Below are positions 19,096-30,867 of a stretch of DNA of 64,000 bases, piece after piece (position 1 is the first letter of the stretch; each line of letters opens with the position of its first letter). The stretch spans positions 62,001 to 126,000 of the forward strand of contig NZ_MYFN02000013.1 in the NCBI RefSeq assembly GCF_004514425.2. Reading direction: 5' to 3'. The notes under the pieces were generated by a model that saw nothing but the letters and a program-made list of their open reading frames with translations, was not told where the DNA came from and ran no database searches. Source of the DNA: Shinella sumterensis. GTDB lineage: Bacteria; Pseudomonadota; Alphaproteobacteria; Rhizobiales; Rhizobiaceae. A program made the position numbers and the translations under genes.

Positions 19096-21624
19096 ATGAA
19101 AACGTCCAAATGGGCACTGATCGTCTCGACCCTTCTCATCCTCTTCGGGGTGTTTGCGGCCGTGCCGAACGTGCTGACGCCTGAACAGCAGGCGAAATAC
19201 GGGCGCTACCTGCCCGCCAACCCCGTCACCCTCGGGCTCGACCTGAAGGGCGGCTCGCACCTCGTTCTGGAGGTGGATTCGGCAGCGCTGCGCAAGGCGC
19301 GCATGGATGCGCTGCTCAACGATACGCGCGCCATCCTGCGCACGGCCGGCGAACGCGCCTCCGCCGCGCGCCTGAACGGCACGACGCTGACCGTGACGCT
19401 GCCCGACCAGGCCGCGCTCGACAAGGTCCTGCCGGAAGTGCGCAAGCTCGCCACCCCGACATCGACCCTCGGCTTCGGCACCGGTTCCTCCGATATCGAT
19501 GTCGCGACCAGCGGCCAGGTGATCAACGTCACGCTGACGGAAGCGGGCATCAACGAGCGCATGTCGGCTGCCGTCGAGCAGAGCCTCGAGATCATCCGCC
19601 GCCGCGTCGACCAGGTCGGCGTTGCCGAACCGCTCATCCAGCGTGTCGGCGGCGACCGCATTCTCGTGCAGCTGCCCGGCCTCCAGGATCCGACGCGTCT
19701 TCGCCAGCTGCTCGGCTCGACCGCGCAGATGAGCTTCCACATGGTCGACCAGACCGTGGATCCGAACGGCGTTGCACCCCGCGGCGTGATGATCCTGCCC
19801 GGCGCCAACGACAACAACAAATACGCCGTCGAAGAGCGTGTCGCCATTTCCGGCGACCGTCTGGCCGATGCCAAGGCCGGCTTCGACCAGCGCACGAGCG
19901 AGCCGATCGTTTCGTTCAGCTTCGATTCCACCGGTGCGCGCCAGTTCGCTGAAATCACGCAGGCCAATGTCGGCAAGCCTTTCGCCATCGTTCTCGACGG
20001 CAAGGTGCTGACCGCCCCCGTTATCCGCGAGCCGATCATCGGCGGCCAGGGCCAGATCTCGGGCAACTTCAACCCGCAGGAAGCCACCGTGCTTTCGGCG
20101 CTCTTGCGTTCGGGCGCGCTGCCCGCACCGCTCACCATCATCGAAGAGCGCACCGTCGGCCCGAACCTCGGCTCGGACTCGATCCGCATGGGCCTCTATA
20201 CCGGTCTTGCGGGCCTTGCCGCCGTCGTCGTGCTCATGCAGGTGCTCTACGGTTCCTGGGGCCTCATCGCCAATCTCGGTCTCGTGCTGCACACGATCCT
20301 GACGATCGGCCTGCTCGGCCTGCTCGGTTCGACGCTCACGCTGCCCGGCATCGCCGGTATCATTCTCGGCATCGGCATGGCCGTTGACGCCAACATCCTC
20401 ATCAACGCGCGTATCCGAGAGGAAACGGCGGGCGGGGCCGGCGCCATGAAGGCGCTCGACGTCGGCTTCAACAAGGCCTATGCGACCATCGTCGACGGCA
20501 ACATGACGACCATGGTCGGCATGGTCCTGCTCTTCATGTTCGGCTCCGGCCCCGTGCGCGGCTTCGCCATCACCATGATCATCGGCCTTGCGATCTCGAT
20601 GTTCACCTCGATCACCTTCGTGCGCTTCCTGATGCGCGAGGCGGTCATCTGGCGCAAGATGAAGAAGATCGAGATCCATTCGATCTTCGGCAAGACCTGG
20701 AGCATGCCGACCTTCTCCTTCATGCGCGGCCGCTATATCGCGATCGCCGTGTCGGCCTTCATCTCGACGAGCTCGATCGTCCTGTTCTTCACGCCGGGCC
20801 TGAACTACGGCATCGACTTCGTCGGCGGTATTCAGGTGGAGGCGACGTCGAAGACGCCGATCGATCTGGGGCCGCTGCGCTCGAAGATGGAAGGCCTCAA
20901 CCTCGGCGAAGTGGCCTTGCAGGAATTCGGCCAGGGCACGTCGGTCCTCGTGCGCGTCCAGCGTCAGCCGGGCGGCGAGGAAGTGCAGACCGCAGCCTTG
21001 CAGAAGATCCGCGACGGTGTGGCGGAAGTCATTCCGGATGCCAGCTTCGAGCGGACGGAAGTGGTTGGGCCGACGGTCAGTACCGAGCTTGCCCGCTCCG
21101 GCTTCCTGGCCGTGGGCCTCGGCATGGTCGCCATCCTGATCTACATATGGTGGCGCTTCGAGTGGCACTTCGCGGTGGGCGCCATCGCGACGCTGATCCT
21201 CGATATCACCAAGATGATCGGCTTCTTCGCGCTGCTGCAGATCGACTTCAACCTGACGGCCATCGCCGCGGTGCTGACGCTGATCGGCTACTCGGTCAAC
21301 GACAAGGTGGTCGTGTACGACCGCATGCGAGAGAACATGCGAAAATACAAGACGATGCCCTTCTCGGACCTGATCGATCTGTCGATCAACCAGGTGGTCA
21401 TGCGATGCATCTTCACCTCGGTTGCCGTTGCGGCCTCGCTGCTGCCGATGGCGATCTGGGGTGGCGACACGGTCAAGCCCTTCGCCTGGCCGATGCTGTT
21501 CGGCGTCATCGTCGCGACGACCTCGTCGATCTATATCGGCGGTCCGATCCTGCTGTTCCTCAACCGCTACTGGAAGGATCGCAGCGCAACGAGGACGGCC
21601 GGCACGCCGGCCGCGGAAGCCTAA
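19096..21624 (+). CDS. secDF: Protein translocase subunit SecDF (fused)
   Basis: 842 residues from ATG 19096. SecD and SecF are fused, as in many rhizobia and Bacillus. The proton-driven SecDF subunit helps pull preproteins through SecYEG on the periplasmic side. The SecD half has the first membrane helix (about 7-27), the LGLDLKGGSHL motif, a large periplasmic P1 domain and five helices including GIGMAVDANILINARIRE, with D431 on the proton path. The SecF half begins near residue 540 with GRYIAIAVSAF, includes LNYGIDFVGG, and contains IGYSVNDKVVVYDRMREN. Total length equals SecD plus SecF without gaps. A bidirectional terminator follows. Confidence 0.96.
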   Translation: MKTSKWALIVSTLLILFGVFAAVPNVLTPEQQAKYGRYLPANPVTLGLDLKGGSHLVLEVDSAALRKARMDALLNDTRAILRTAGERASAARLNGTTLTVTLPDQAALDKVLPEVRKLATPTSTLGFGTGSSDIDVATSGQVINVTLTEAGINERMSAAVEQSLEIIRRRVDQVGVAEPLIQRVGGDRILVQLPGLQDPTRLRQLLGSTAQMSFHMVDQTVDPNGVAPRGVMILPGANDNNKYAVEERVAISGDRLADAKAGFDQRTSEPIVSFSFDSTGARQFAEITQANVGKPFAIVLDGKVLTAPVIREPIIGGQGQISGNFNPQEATVLSALLRSGALPAPLTIIEERTVGPNLGSDSIRMGLYTGLAGLAAVVVLMQVLYGSWGLIANLGLVLHTILTIGLLGLLGSTLTLPGIAGIILGIGMAVDANILINARIREETAGGAGAMKALDVGFNKAYATIVDGNMTTMVGMVLLFMFGSGPVRGFAITMIIGLAISMFTSITFVRFLMREAVIWRKMKKIEIHSIFGKTWSMPTFSFMRGRYIAIAVSAFISTSSIVLFFTPGLNYGIDFVGGIQVEATSKTPIDLGPLRSKMEGLNLGEVALQEFGQGTSVLVRVQRQPGGEEVQTAALQKIRDGVAEVIPDASFERTEVVGPTVSTELARSGFLAVGLGMVAILIYIWWRFEWHFAVGAIATLILDITKMIGFFALLQIDFNLTAIAAVLTLIGYSVNDKVVVYDRMRENMRKYKTMPFSDLIDLSINQVVMRCIFTSVAVAASLLPMAIWGGDTVKPFAWPMLFGVIVATTSSIYIGGPILLFLNRYWKDRSATRTAGTPAAEA

Positions 21625-21630
21625 AATCAG

Positions 21631-21660
21631 AACGGGCGCCCTCGAGGCGCCCGTTTCGTT
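21631..21660. terminator. Terminator after secDF
   Basis: Perfect 10-bp stem AACGGGCGCC (21631-21640) with GGCGCCCGTT (21646-21655), loop CTCGA, T-rich on the right. It lies between convergent secDF and the FAD oxidoreductase and can serve both. Confidence 0.85.
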
Positions 21661-22785
21661 TCAGGGGAAGCGGCGAGGGCTGAACGTCTCGGCCCCGATG
21701 CCCTCGCGGACGAGCGGTTCCGGTACGGGCTGATCCGTCAGCAGCGCGGCGGCGAGGCTGCCGAGTGCAGGCGACGTGAGGATGCCGTAGCCGCCCTGAC
21801 CGGCAAGCCAGAAGAAACCGGGCTCATCCCTGGCGTAACCGACGACCGGCAGATGGTCCGGCGCGAAGCTGCGCATGCCGGCCCAGCTCTTGAAGACACG
21901 CCGCACGTCGAGCGCCGTCGCTTCCTCGACATAGTGGGCGGCATAGGCGATATCGAGCTCTTCCGGCTGCACATCGGCGGGCGCGCAGGGTGTGGCGTCG
22001 GCGGGCGAGGCGAGCAGGCGGCCGCCCTCCGGCTTGAGGTAGAACGTGTCCTCGATCTCGTTGATCTCCGGCAGCGCATTCGCATCGGTCCCTGCCGGCA
22101 GGTCGACCGTGATGGCGGTGCGCCGGTGGGGCACGATGCCCATCGGCGCCACGCCGGCGAGACCGGCGACCGTATCGGCCCAGCCGCCCGCCGCATTGAC
22201 CAGAACGCGGGCGCGGATCGTTTCCTCATTCGTCTCGATCAGCCAGCTTGCCCCCGTCCGCCTGGCCGATGTCAGCTGTCGTTTCTCAAGGATCCGGGCA
22301 CCGTTATGGCGCGCGTGTCGCGCATAGGCTTGCAGCAGCGCATCCACCTCGATGTCCCAGTAATCGGGGTCGAAGTAGGCGGCGGCGACATAGGCCGGGT
22401 CGAGGATGGGCGCACGGGCAAGCAGGGCGGCCTCGTCGAGCCATTCGACGGCAACACCGAGCGCGCTGGCCTCTTCGAAACGCGCCTTGACCAGGGCCTC
22501 CTTGCCGTGCGTGCCAATCAGGATGCTGCCGCGGGCGATAAGGAGCGGAACCGGAGCGAAACCCTCCGGCGGCGCCGTCATGAAGGCATGGCTGGCCCGC
22601 GCCAGCGCGTTGACCAGGGGCGGGTTGTCGCGCAGCGTGAATTCCGCAGCCGAGCGTCCGGTGCTGTGGTAACCGAGCGCTTCCTCCTGCTCCAGCACGA
22701 CGACGGAGCGATGCGGGCTGACGAAATGGGCAAGCGAAAGGCCGGCAATGCCGCCGCCGATGATCGCGATGTCGAAAGTCTGCAT
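21661..22785 (-). CDS. FAD-dependent oxidoreductase (DAO family)
   Basis: 374 residues from ATG 22785, which has a clean GGAGG site; the longer upstream frame is rejected. The Rossmann FAD motif GGGIAG is at 10-15 in DIAIIGGGIAG, and the C-terminal FAD segment is FFWLAGQGGYGILTSP with SWAGMRSFAPDHLPVVG before it. This is the D-amino-acid oxidase / glycine oxidase fold that oxidises amino or N-methyl amino acids; the particular substrate cannot be told. A LysR gene lies 80 bases upstream on the same strand and is a candidate regulator. Confidence 0.9.
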   Translation of the reverse strand: MQTFDIAIIGGGIAGLSLAHFVSPHRSVVVLEQEEALGYHSTGRSAAEFTLRDNPPLVNALARASHAFMTAPPEGFAPVPLLIARGSILIGTHGKEALVKARFEEASALGVAVEWLDEAALLARAPILDPAYVAAAYFDPDYWDIEVDALLQAYARHARHNGARILEKRQLTSARRTGASWLIETNEETIRARVLVNAAGGWADTVAGLAGVAPMGIVPHRRTAITVDLPAGTDANALPEINEIEDTFYLKPEGGRLLASPADATPCAPADVQPEELDIAYAAHYVEEATALDVRRVFKSWAGMRSFAPDHLPVVGYARDEPGFFWLAGQGGYGILTSPALGSLAAALLTDQPVPEPLVREGIGAETFSPRRFP

Positions 22786-22865
22786 GCCGTCCTCCAGCGT
22801 TCGAATACGGGAAGCCGTAAGCAAGCCGTCGGCATTCTTCAAATTTATAGATGTGAAGGTGGATA

Positions 22866-23822
22866 TCAGCCGGATTGATGCGGCTCGCCCCAATGCCACG
22901 CCGGCACATCCGCCATATGGGCGAGGAAGGCGCGTTCGGCCGGGTTGAGCGTCGAACCGGGATTGGTGATGCGGAACGTCTCCGCGACCGGTAGCGCGTC
23001 ATAGGGCGGCAGTTGCCAGAGATCGCCGGCAGCGACGGCCGGCCCCGTGAGGTGCAAGGGCAGCATGCCGATGCCGGCATTGGCGACCACGAGGCGCAGC
23101 ACTTCCTCGACATTGAAGGCCAGCGCCCGCACCTGCTGGCCGAAGGAGCCGATGGCGCGCACCGCCGTTACCGGTCCCATATGCGGCCCGCCGAGCACGT
23201 CGGCAAGGAAGCTCACATAGGGTTCGCCGCGCAGGTCCTCCAGCCGGACATCCGGCACGCCGAACAGCCGGTGGCCGCGGCCGCAAAAGAGCGCATAGCG
23301 TTCGGTGCAGAAGGGCGTCTTTTCCAGCTCGGGCGGAATGATCCCGTCCGACAGGCCCAGCGTCGCGACGCCGCGTTCCACCGAGCGGATGACGTCCGTC
23401 GTCGTCTCCACGGTCACGCCCACCGTGACGCGCGGGTGCAGCCGGAAGAAATCGGCGATGGCGCGGTCCCAGGCCGGGTTCATGGCGTGGCTGACGGAAT
23501 GAATGGTGATGTGCCCCGCTATGTCCTCGCCGGAGGTCTCCATCGCCTCGGGCAGGCGCACGATGGCGGTGAAGATGTCGTGGCAGAGATCGTGCAGCCG
23601 CTCGCCGGCCTCCGTCAGCTCGAAACGGCCGGGGCTCCGGTCGATGAGCCGGTGGCCGACGGACTGCTCCAGCCGCTTCAAGGCCATGCTGACGGCGGGC
23701 TGCTGCAGAAGAAGCCGGTTCGCCGCCCGCGTGATCGAGCCTTCCTCCACCACCACGACGAAGGTGCGCAGCAGGTTCCAGTCGAGATTGTGGGCGAAGC
23801 GTTCGAGGCGATTGATCGGCAT
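22866..23822 (-). CDS. LysR family transcriptional regulator
   Basis: 318 residues. N-terminal winged HTH (about 14-72) with LLRTFVVVVEEGSITRAANRLLLQQPAVSMALKRLE, followed by the linker helix and a periplasmic-binding-protein-like effector domain (about 100-300). It lies upstream of the FAD oxidoreductase on the same strand with only 80 bases between, so the two may be cotranscribed or the regulator may act on that gene. It is not divergent from its target as is more usual. The effector is unknown. Confidence 0.92.
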   Translation of the reverse strand: MPINRLERFAHNLDWNLLRTFVVVVEEGSITRAANRLLLQQPAVSMALKRLEQSVGHRLIDRSPGRFELTEAGERLHDLCHDIFTAIVRLPEAMETSGEDIAGHITIHSVSHAMNPAWDRAIADFFRLHPRVTVGVTVETTTDVIRSVERGVATLGLSDGIIPPELEKTPFCTERYALFCGRGHRLFGVPDVRLEDLRGEPYVSFLADVLGGPHMGPVTAVRAIGSFGQQVRALAFNVEEVLRLVVANAGIGMLPLHLTGPAVAAGDLWQLPPYDALPVAETFRITNPGSTLNPAERAFLAHMADVPAWHWGEPHQSG

Positions 23823-23938
23823 GCCCTAGCTAGGACGGCGGGGCGGGGGAAGGCAAGGGGCTTGCCCGTGGGGGCGGGCTGCCCTCATTCCGCTGCAGCA
23901 TCGCGTGTAGAAGGTCGGAAAGCCGTGCCACATATTTT

Positions 23939-24002
23939 CTTCTCCCCGCCTGCGGGGAGAAGGTGGCCGGCAGGCCGGATGAGGGGCTGCAAAGCCCCTC
24001 AT
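23939..24002. repeat. RIME-like palindromic intergenic repeat, copy 1
   Basis: An 11-bp stem CTTCTCCCCGC (23939-23949) with GCGGGGAGAAG (23952-23962), then GGTGGCCGGCAGGCCGG, then a 10-bp stem ATGAGGGGCT (23979-23988) with AGCCCCTCAT (23993-24002). The same blocks recur at 59757-59871. This is the known pattern of rhizobial intergenic mosaic elements. It sits immediately after the stop of the solute-binding protein gene and may end its transcript by structure, though there is no T tract. Confidence 0.75.
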
Positions 24003-24004
24003 GC

Positions 24005-24781
24005 TCACTTCATCGTATAGATATCGATGGAGAAGTACTTGTCGTTGATCTTCTGGTAGGTGCCGTCCTCGCGGATCGCCTTGAGTGCGGCGTTGAGCTT
24101 CTCTCGAAGATCGTTGTCGTCCTGGCGCACGGCGATGCCGACGCCTTCGCCGACGAATTTCGGATCGGTGATCGGCTTGCCGATGAGCTCGCAGCAGGCC
24201 TTGCCGTCCTCGTTCTTGGTGACCCAGTCGAGCAGCGGAATCATGTCGCCGACCTGAAGGTCGAGACGGCCGTTCGCCATGTCGAGGTTCACCTCGTCCT
24301 GTGTCGGGTAGAGCTTGATATCGGCATCGGGATAGACAGCCGCGACATAATCGGCCTGGGTCGTGCCGGACTGTGCGCCGATCGTCTTGCCCTTCATGCC
24401 CTCATTGGTGAAGTCGGTGATGCCCGCACCCTTGGGCGCGGCATGGGTCATGGCGGCAAGATAGTAGGGATCGCTGAAGGCGACCTGCTTCTTGCGCTCT
24501 TCGGTGATGAACATCGACGCGATGATCATGTCGTATTTCTTGGCGATGAGGCCCGGGATGATGCCGTCCCAGTCCTGCGCCACCACCTCGCATTCGACCT
24601 TCATCTTCTCGCAGAGCGCAAGGCCGATCTCGACATCGAAACCGCCGAGCTTTCCGGTGGAATCCTGGAAGTTGAAGGGCGGATAGGCGCCCTCGGTCCC
24701 GATCTTCAGCGTTTCGGCAGAAGCCTGGCCGTTAATCAAGGCGGCACCGGCGAGAGCCAGCGCAAGCAGCGTTCTTTTCAT
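24005..24781 (-). CDS. ABC transporter solute-binding protein, polar/basic amino acid type
   Basis: 258 residues from ATG 24781 with AGGGGAACG upstream. Signal peptide 1-22 ending GQASA. A family 3 (SBP_bac_3) periplasmic binding protein of the lysine/arginine/ornithine/histidine group: IGTEGAYPPFNFQDSTGKLGGFDVEIG at the start of the mature chain, then DWDGIIPGLIAKKYDMIIASM, and GAQSGTTQADYV. It captures an amino acid for an ABC importer, but no permease or ATPase gene is adjacent. It stands downstream of hutD on the same strand, so histidine or a related compound is a reasonable ligand guess. The 96-base gap and an inverted repeat there allow a promoter of its own. Confidence 0.92.
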   Translation of the reverse strand: MKRTLLALALAGAALINGQASAETLKIGTEGAYPPFNFQDSTGKLGGFDVEIGLALCEKMKVECEVVAQDWDGIIPGLIAKKYDMIIASMFITEERKKQVAFSDPYYLAAMTHAAPKGAGITDFTNEGMKGKTIGAQSGTTQADYVAAVYPDADIKLYPTQDEVNLDMANGRLDLQVGDMIPLLDWVTKNEDGKACCELIGKPITDPKFVGEGVGIAVRQDDNDLREKLNAALKAIREDGTYQKINDKYFSIDIYTMK

Positions 24782-24847
24782 GGTCGTTCCCCTGTTGTGT
24801 TTGTGACCTGGCGTAACGGTAGCGCGCGCTCGGGCATAAACGAAATA

Positions 24848-24869
24848 GATAGCCATGATGTCAGCTATC
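24848..24869. promoter_or_regulatory. Inverted repeat upstream of the solute-binding protein gene
   Basis: GATAGC (24848-24853) and GCTATC (24864-24869) separated by 10 bases in the hutD to SBP gap. A weak minus-strand promoter (CTGACA then TTTATG) overlaps it. It could be an operator; the regulator is not identifiable. Confidence 0.25.
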
Positions 24870-24877
24870 ATTTCAGC

Positions 24878-25467
24878 TTATGCGGATGACACGGCGGGAA
24901 GGATGCGGATGTCGTAGAATGCGGCCTCGTCGCTGACCGGGATCACCTCGATCTGCATGTTGTCGTCGAGCAGAAGGGCATCCAGCGGCTGGAGGCCGAT
25001 AAGGCCGTCCGGTGTGGCGACGCCGAGCGTATCGAGCGCCATGAGCAGGCGTGTTCCTGAAGCGGCGGGAAGCTTCAAGCTGCCGTTCACGGCATGGCGC
25101 GAGAGGGTGTGGCTGAAATGGCCGCGCCGGGTCATCACGTTGAGGTCGGTGATCGGGCCTCCCGTCAGGCGGGCCGTCGTCGATGCATCGGCGGGGAAGG
25201 ACAGCGGTTGCGAGGCCGGCGTCAGCAGCCGGTCGCCGACCCCCTCGATGGACAGCGCCATGCCGTCGCCCGAAAGCACCGCAAGCGTGCGATCGATGCC
25301 GGGAAAGAGGGAGAACGGCCCGTCGCTCGCCACCGTCGCCATGCTGACGCGCCAGCCGAAATCGGAGAGGCCGGCGCCGTGCGGATGCACGATCACCTCG
25401 ACCGTCTCGCCGCCGCCGTTCTTCCACGGCATGCGGCGATGATCCGCGTTGCGCAAGAGCCTCGCCA

Positions 25468-25468
<1 letters not shown>
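24878..25468 (-). CDS. hutD: HutD/Ves family protein
   Basis: 196 residues from ATG 25468, whose A is the last base of the hutU stop (TGATG), so translation is coupled. HutD is a cupin-fold protein conserved in hut operons; in Pseudomonas it is thought to limit hut expression by binding an intermediate such as formylglutamate rather than catalysing a step. Family features: RMPWKNGGGETVEV near residue 13, then GWRVSMATVASDGPFSLFPGIDRTLAVLSG. The longer upstream frame runs inside hutU and is not real. Confidence 0.92.
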
Positions 25469-27144
<1,676 letters not shown>

Positions 27145-27160
27145 GGTTGCGGCTCCCGGG

Positions 27161-27961
27161 TCAGCGTGGAAGGGTGGCGGCAAGCGCCGCGATGCGGTGG
27201 AGGATGTCTTTCAAGTGGACGCGCAGCCGCGCGGCCTTGTCCTCGTCATAGGCGAAGGGCGGGGCCTCGCTGGCGAGGTGGCTGATCTGCGCCAGTTCCA
27301 TCTGGATGGCGTGCACGCCGGTTTCGGGCCTGCCGTAGTGGCGCACCGTCCAGCCGCCCTTGAAGCGGCCGTTGAGGATGCTGGTATAACCATCGGCCTT
27401 CGCGCAGACCTCGTAGGTCGCCGTTTCGATGGCTTTGGCGCAGGTCCGTCCCATATCGGTGCCGACGTTGAAATCCGGCAGCCGGCCTTCGAACAGGAAG
27501 GGGATCAGCGAGCGGATCGAGTGGCAGTCGTAGACGACAGCCACGCCGTGGATCGCCTTGACGCGCGCGATCTCGGCGGCAAGCGCCGCATGATAGGGCG
27601 CGTGGAAGCCGGCAAGCCGGAGGGCGATATCGGCCCCTGTCGGCGCCTGCCGGTCCTTCCAGATCGCCTTGCCGTCGAAATCCGTCTGCGGAATGAGGCC
27701 CGTCGTGTTCTGGCCGGGATAGAGGCTGATGCCGGCAGGGTCGCGATTGGCGTCGATGACGTAGCGGTGGAAGGTGGCGCGCACCGTCGTCACGGCGGGC
27801 AGCAAGCCGTCGTAGAGTTTATGAATGTGCCAGTCGGTGTCGGCGAGGAGGCGGCCATTGTCGTTGAGGCGTTCCCATATTTCGGCGGGCACGTCGGTGC
27901 CGGTGTGCGGGAAGGCGAGGATGACGGGCGCGTTGCCTTGGTGGGTCTCGAATACGGCCAT
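27161..27961 (-). CDS. hutG: N-formylglutamate deformylase
   Basis: 266 residues from ATG 27961, one base after the hutH stop. Hydrolyses N-formyl-L-glutamate to glutamate and formate, the last step of the five-step histidine pathway. It belongs to the N-formylglutamate amidohydrolase family (not the arginase-like formiminoglutamase): [44 protein letters not shown] and VYDCHSIRS carry the metal-binding residues. Presence of hutF in the cluster agrees with this assignment, because only the deiminase route makes formylglutamate. Confidence 0.94.
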   Translation of the reverse strand: MAVFETHQGNAPVILAFPHTGTDVPAEIWERLNDNGRLLADTDWHIHKLYDGLLPAVTTVRATFHRYVIDANRDPAGISLYPGQNTTGLIPQTDFDGKAIWKDRQAPTGADIALRLAGFHAPYHAALAAEIARVKAIHGVAVVYDCHSIRSLIPFLFEGRLPDFNVGTDMGRTCAKAIETATYEVCAKADGYTSILNGRFKGGWTVRHYGRPETGVHAIQMELAQISHLASEAPPFAYDEDKAARLRVHLKDILHRIAALAATLPR

Positions 27962-27962
27962 G

Positions 27963-29498
27963 TCAGACCTCCAGCACCGGCAGGATGCCCTTGGAAACGG
28001 AGGCGGCCAGCGCGCCCGAGGAGACGAAGGTGCCGGCGCCTGCGAGGTCGGGGGCCATGTAGCGGTCTTCCTCCAGCGTCGGAACGACGGTGCGCAGTGC
28101 GGCGACGACCTTCTGCAGTTCCGGGCTGGTGACGAGGGGCGCGCGGAATTCGATGCCCTGTGCGGCCGTCAGCGCCTCGATGCCGATGATGGCGGCGAGG
28201 TTTTCCGTCATGCGCAGCAGGCGGCGCGCGCCGTGGCAGGCCATGGAGACATGGTCCTCCTGGTTGGCGGAGGTCGGCGTCGAATCGACCGAGGCCGGAT
28301 GCGCCATCTGCTTGTTCTCGCTCATCAGCGCGGCAGAGGTCACTTCCGCGATCATCAGCCCCGAATTGAGGCCCGGCTTCTTGGCGAGGAAGGCCGGCAG
28401 GCCGAAGGAAAGGGCAGGATCCACCAGAAGCGCGATGCGGCGCTGTGAAATCGCGCCGATCTCGCAGACCGCGATGGCGATCTGGTCGGCGGCGAAGGCG
28501 ACGGGTTCGGCATGGAAGTTGCCGCCCGAAATGACGCTGTTGTCGGACAGCACCAGCGGGTTGTCGGTGACGGCATTGGCTTCGATTTCGAGCGTGCGGG
28601 CGGCGGAGCGCAGGACATCGAGGCAGGCGCCGTCGACCTGCGGCTGGCAGCGGATGCAATAGGGGTCCTGCACGCGCTCGTCGCCGGTGATGTGGCTTTC
28701 GCGGATGACGGAGCCGGCGAGCAGCGCACGCAGCGACGCGGCGGCGTCGATCTGGCCCTTGTGGCCGCGCAGCGTGTGGATATCCGGATGGAACGGCGCG
28801 GACGAGCCCATGGCGGCATCCGTGGAGAGGGCGCCGGTCACGAGGGCGGCCTGGGCGGCGCGGTGGGCGCGGAACAGGCCGGCAAGCGCCAGCGCGGTGG
28901 AGACCTGGGTGCCGTTGATCAGCGCAAGGCCTTCCTTGGCGGCCAGCACGACCGGTTTCAGGCCGGCCCTTGCCAGCGCCGCGCCGCCGGGCAGGCGCTC
29001 GCCGTCATAATAGGCCTCGCCTTCGCCGATCATCACGGCCGTCATGTGGGCGAGGGGCGCGAGATCGCCTGACGCGCCGACGGAGCCCTGTTCGGGAATG
29101 ACGGGGATGACGCCCTTTTCCTGCATGGCCTCGATGAGGCGAACGATCTCGATGCGCACACCCGAGGCGCCCCGGCCGAGCGAGATCAGCTTCAGCGCCA
29201 TGATGAGGCGCACGATGTTTTCGGCAAGCGGTTTGCCGACGCCGCAGCAGTGCGAGAGAATGAGGTTGCGCTGGAGTGTGGCGACATCGGCCGGTGCGAT
29301 CTTGATCGATGCAAGTTTGCCGAAGCCCGTATTGATGCCGTAGACGGGCTGATCGCCGGCGGCGATCTCCGCGATGCGCGCGGCGGCCCTTGCGATGCCG
29401 GCGTCGAAGGAGGCGTCGAGACGCGTCGCCTCGCCCGTCCAGTACAGGGCCTCAAGGGTTTTCAAGGGCACGGAACCCGGGTGGAGCGTGATCGTCAT
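27963..29498 (-). CDS. hutH: Histidine ammonia-lyase
   Basis: 511 residues from ATG 29498 (GGGGAATGCACC upstream). Converts histidine to trans-urocanate and ammonia using the self-made MIO group. The MIO tripeptide Ala-Ser-Gly is at 142-144 inside [14 protein letters not shown], and Y53 in [10 protein letters not shown] is in the usual place. Other family blocks: [10 protein letters not shown] and QEDHVSM. The longer frame that reaches 30110 runs antisense-like into hutI and is not used. Position in the operon: hutI, hutH, hutG, hutU, hutD. Confidence 0.97.
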   Translation of the reverse strand: MTITLHPGSVPLKTLEALYWTGEATRLDASFDAGIARAAARIAEIAAGDQPVYGINTGFGKLASIKIAPADVATLQRNLILSHCCGVGKPLAENIVRLIMALKLISLGRGASGVRIEIVRLIEAMQEKGVIPVIPEQGSVGASGDLAPLAHMTAVMIGEGEAYYDGERLPGGAALARAGLKPVVLAAKEGLALINGTQVSTALALAGLFRAHRAAQAALVTGALSTDAAMGSSAPFHPDIHTLRGHKGQIDAAASLRALLAGSVIRESHITGDERVQDPYCIRCQPQVDGACLDVLRSAARTLEIEANAVTDNPLVLSDNSVISGGNFHAEPVAFAADQIAIAVCEIGAISQRRIALLVDPALSFGLPAFLAKKPGLNSGLMIAEVTSAALMSENKQMAHPASVDSTPTSANQEDHVSMACHGARRLLRMTENLAAIIGIEALTAAQGIEFRAPLVTSPELQKVVAALRTVVPTLEEDRYMAPDLAGAGTFVSSGALAASVSKGILPVLEV

Positions 29499-29539
29499 GG
29501 TGCATTCCCCGATGCAGCACGGTGCTGCGCAAAGAGCGA

Positions 29540-30763
29540 TTATTGTCCGCTGCGGACCCGGGCAAACATGGGGTTGAAGCCCATGCGGTAGACCAGTTCC
29601 GCCGGCCGGCCGATGTCCCAGAGGACGAAATCGGCCCACTTTCCGGTTTCCAGCGTCCCCACCTCGTCGACCAGGCCGAGCGCGCGCGCGGCCTCGCGGG
29701 TGACACCTGCAATGCATTCCTCGACGGTCATGCCGAACAGGGTCGCGGCCATGTTCATGGTGAGGAGAAGCGAGGTCAGCGGCGAGGTGCCGGGATTGCT
29801 GTCGGTGGCGACGGCCATCTTGACGCCGTGCTTGCGAAAGAGCGCGACCGGCGGCTTCTTCGTTTCGCGGATGAAATAGAAGGCGCCCGGCAGGATGACG
29901 GCGACGGTGCCGGCCTTCGCCATGGCCGCAGCACCGGCATCGTCGGTATATTCGAGATGATCGGCCGAAAGCGCGCCATAGCGGGCGGCGAGCGCCGCGC
30001 CGTGCAGGTTGGAGAGCTGGTCGGCATGCAGCTTGACCGGCAGGCCGTGCGCCCTGGCCGCGTCGAAGACCCGTGCCATGTCCTCGGGCGAGAAGGCGAT
30101 GCCCTCGCAAAAGCCGTCGACGGCATCCGCCAGCCCTTCGGCAGCCACGGCCGGCAGCATTTCGCCCACCACCTTGTCGATATAGGCCGTCTTGTCACCG
30201 TTCATTTCGGGCGGGAGGGCGTGCGCGCCGAGAAAGGTCGTGCGCACCGTGACATCGCGCGCCTCGGCAATGCGGCGGGCGGCGCGCAGCGATTTCAGCT
30301 CGTTTTCCGTGTCGAGCCCGTAGCCGGACTTGATCTCTACCGTCGTCACACCCTCGGCGATCAGCGCATCGAGACGCGGCAACGTCTGGCGCACCAGCGC
30401 GTCTTCGCTTGCCGCGCGCAGCGCCTTGACAGAGGAGACGATGCCGCCGCCGGCCCGTGCGATCTCCTCATAGGAGGCGCCGGAGAGACGAAACTCGAAC
30501 TCATGGGCACGGTCGCCGGCATGCACGAGGTGGGTGTGGCAGTCGATGAGGCCGGGCGTGATCCACCGGCCCTCGCAGTCCACGGTCTCTGCGCCGGCGA
30601 AGGCGGCGGGAAGCTCCGATTCCGGGCCGGCGAAAGCGATGCGCCCGTCCTCCACGGCAATCGCGCCGTTTTCCACGATGCCGAGCCCCGGAAGGCGTTC
30701 GTCGAGCGTGGCAAGCTGCGCATTGCGCCAGACGCGGCGCGTGTCCTTTTCCGGTGTCGTCAT
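29540..30763 (-). CDS. hutI: Imidazolonepropionase
   Basis: 407 residues from ATG 30763. Opens the imidazolone ring to N-formimino-L-glutamate, step three of the pathway. It is an amidohydrolase TIM barrel with metal ligands H76 and H78 in [13 protein letters not shown], plus [18 protein letters not shown] and [12 protein letters not shown]. First gene of the minus-strand hut operon, with a 31-base leader containing GGGAAGAGG. The promoter and HutC-type palindrome lie directly upstream, shared with hutF on the other strand. Confidence 0.96.
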   Translation of the reverse strand: MTTPEKDTRRVWRNAQLATLDERLPGLGIVENGAIAVEDGRIAFAGPESELPAAFAGAETVDCEGRWITPGLIDCHTHLVHAGDRAHEFEFRLSGASYEEIARAGGGIVSSVKALRAASEDALVRQTLPRLDALIAEGVTTVEIKSGYGLDTENELKSLRAARRIAEARDVTVRTTFLGAHALPPEMNGDKTAYIDKVVGEMLPAVAAEGLADAVDGFCEGIAFSPEDMARVFDAARAHGLPVKLHADQLSNLHGAALAARYGALSADHLEYTDDAGAAAMAKAGTVAVILPGAFYFIRETKKPPVALFRKHGVKMAVATDSNPGTSPLTSLLLTMNMAATLFGMTVEECIAGVTREAARALGLVDEVGTLETGKWADFVLWDIGRPAELVYRMGFNPMFARVRSGQ

Positions 30764-30789
30764 CGCGATTGCCTCTTCCCTGTCATGTC

Positions 30790-30829
30790 TATAATGTATA
30801 TACATAATGAAAAGGCGTGCAAGGGTCAA
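30790..30829. promoter_or_regulatory. hutI/hutF divergent promoter region with HutC-type operator
   Basis: The perfect 12-base palindrome ATGTATATACAT lies at 30794-30805. It fits the GntR/HutC subfamily pattern GT-N-TA-N-AC. A minus-strand sigma70 promoter reads TTGACC (30829-30824), exactly 17 bases, TATGTA (30806-30801), its -10 overlapping the palindrome. On the plus strand TATAAT (30790-30795) also overlaps it. One bound HutC dimer would therefore shut both hut transcription units; urocanate is the known inducer in studied hut systems. Confidence 0.75.
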
Positions 30830-30867
30830 TTTGACGTCGCGCACGAGAAGCAGCGAACGAGGGAACC

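Noticed and set aside
18448-21168. Minus-strand frame of about 900 codons opposite secDF
   Set aside because: Antisense to SecDF; composition is that of a shadow frame.
30778-30795. A CTGTCAT half-site like a PHO box near hutI/hutF
   Set aside because: The second half (ATAATGT) does not match; the HutC palindrome explains the region better.
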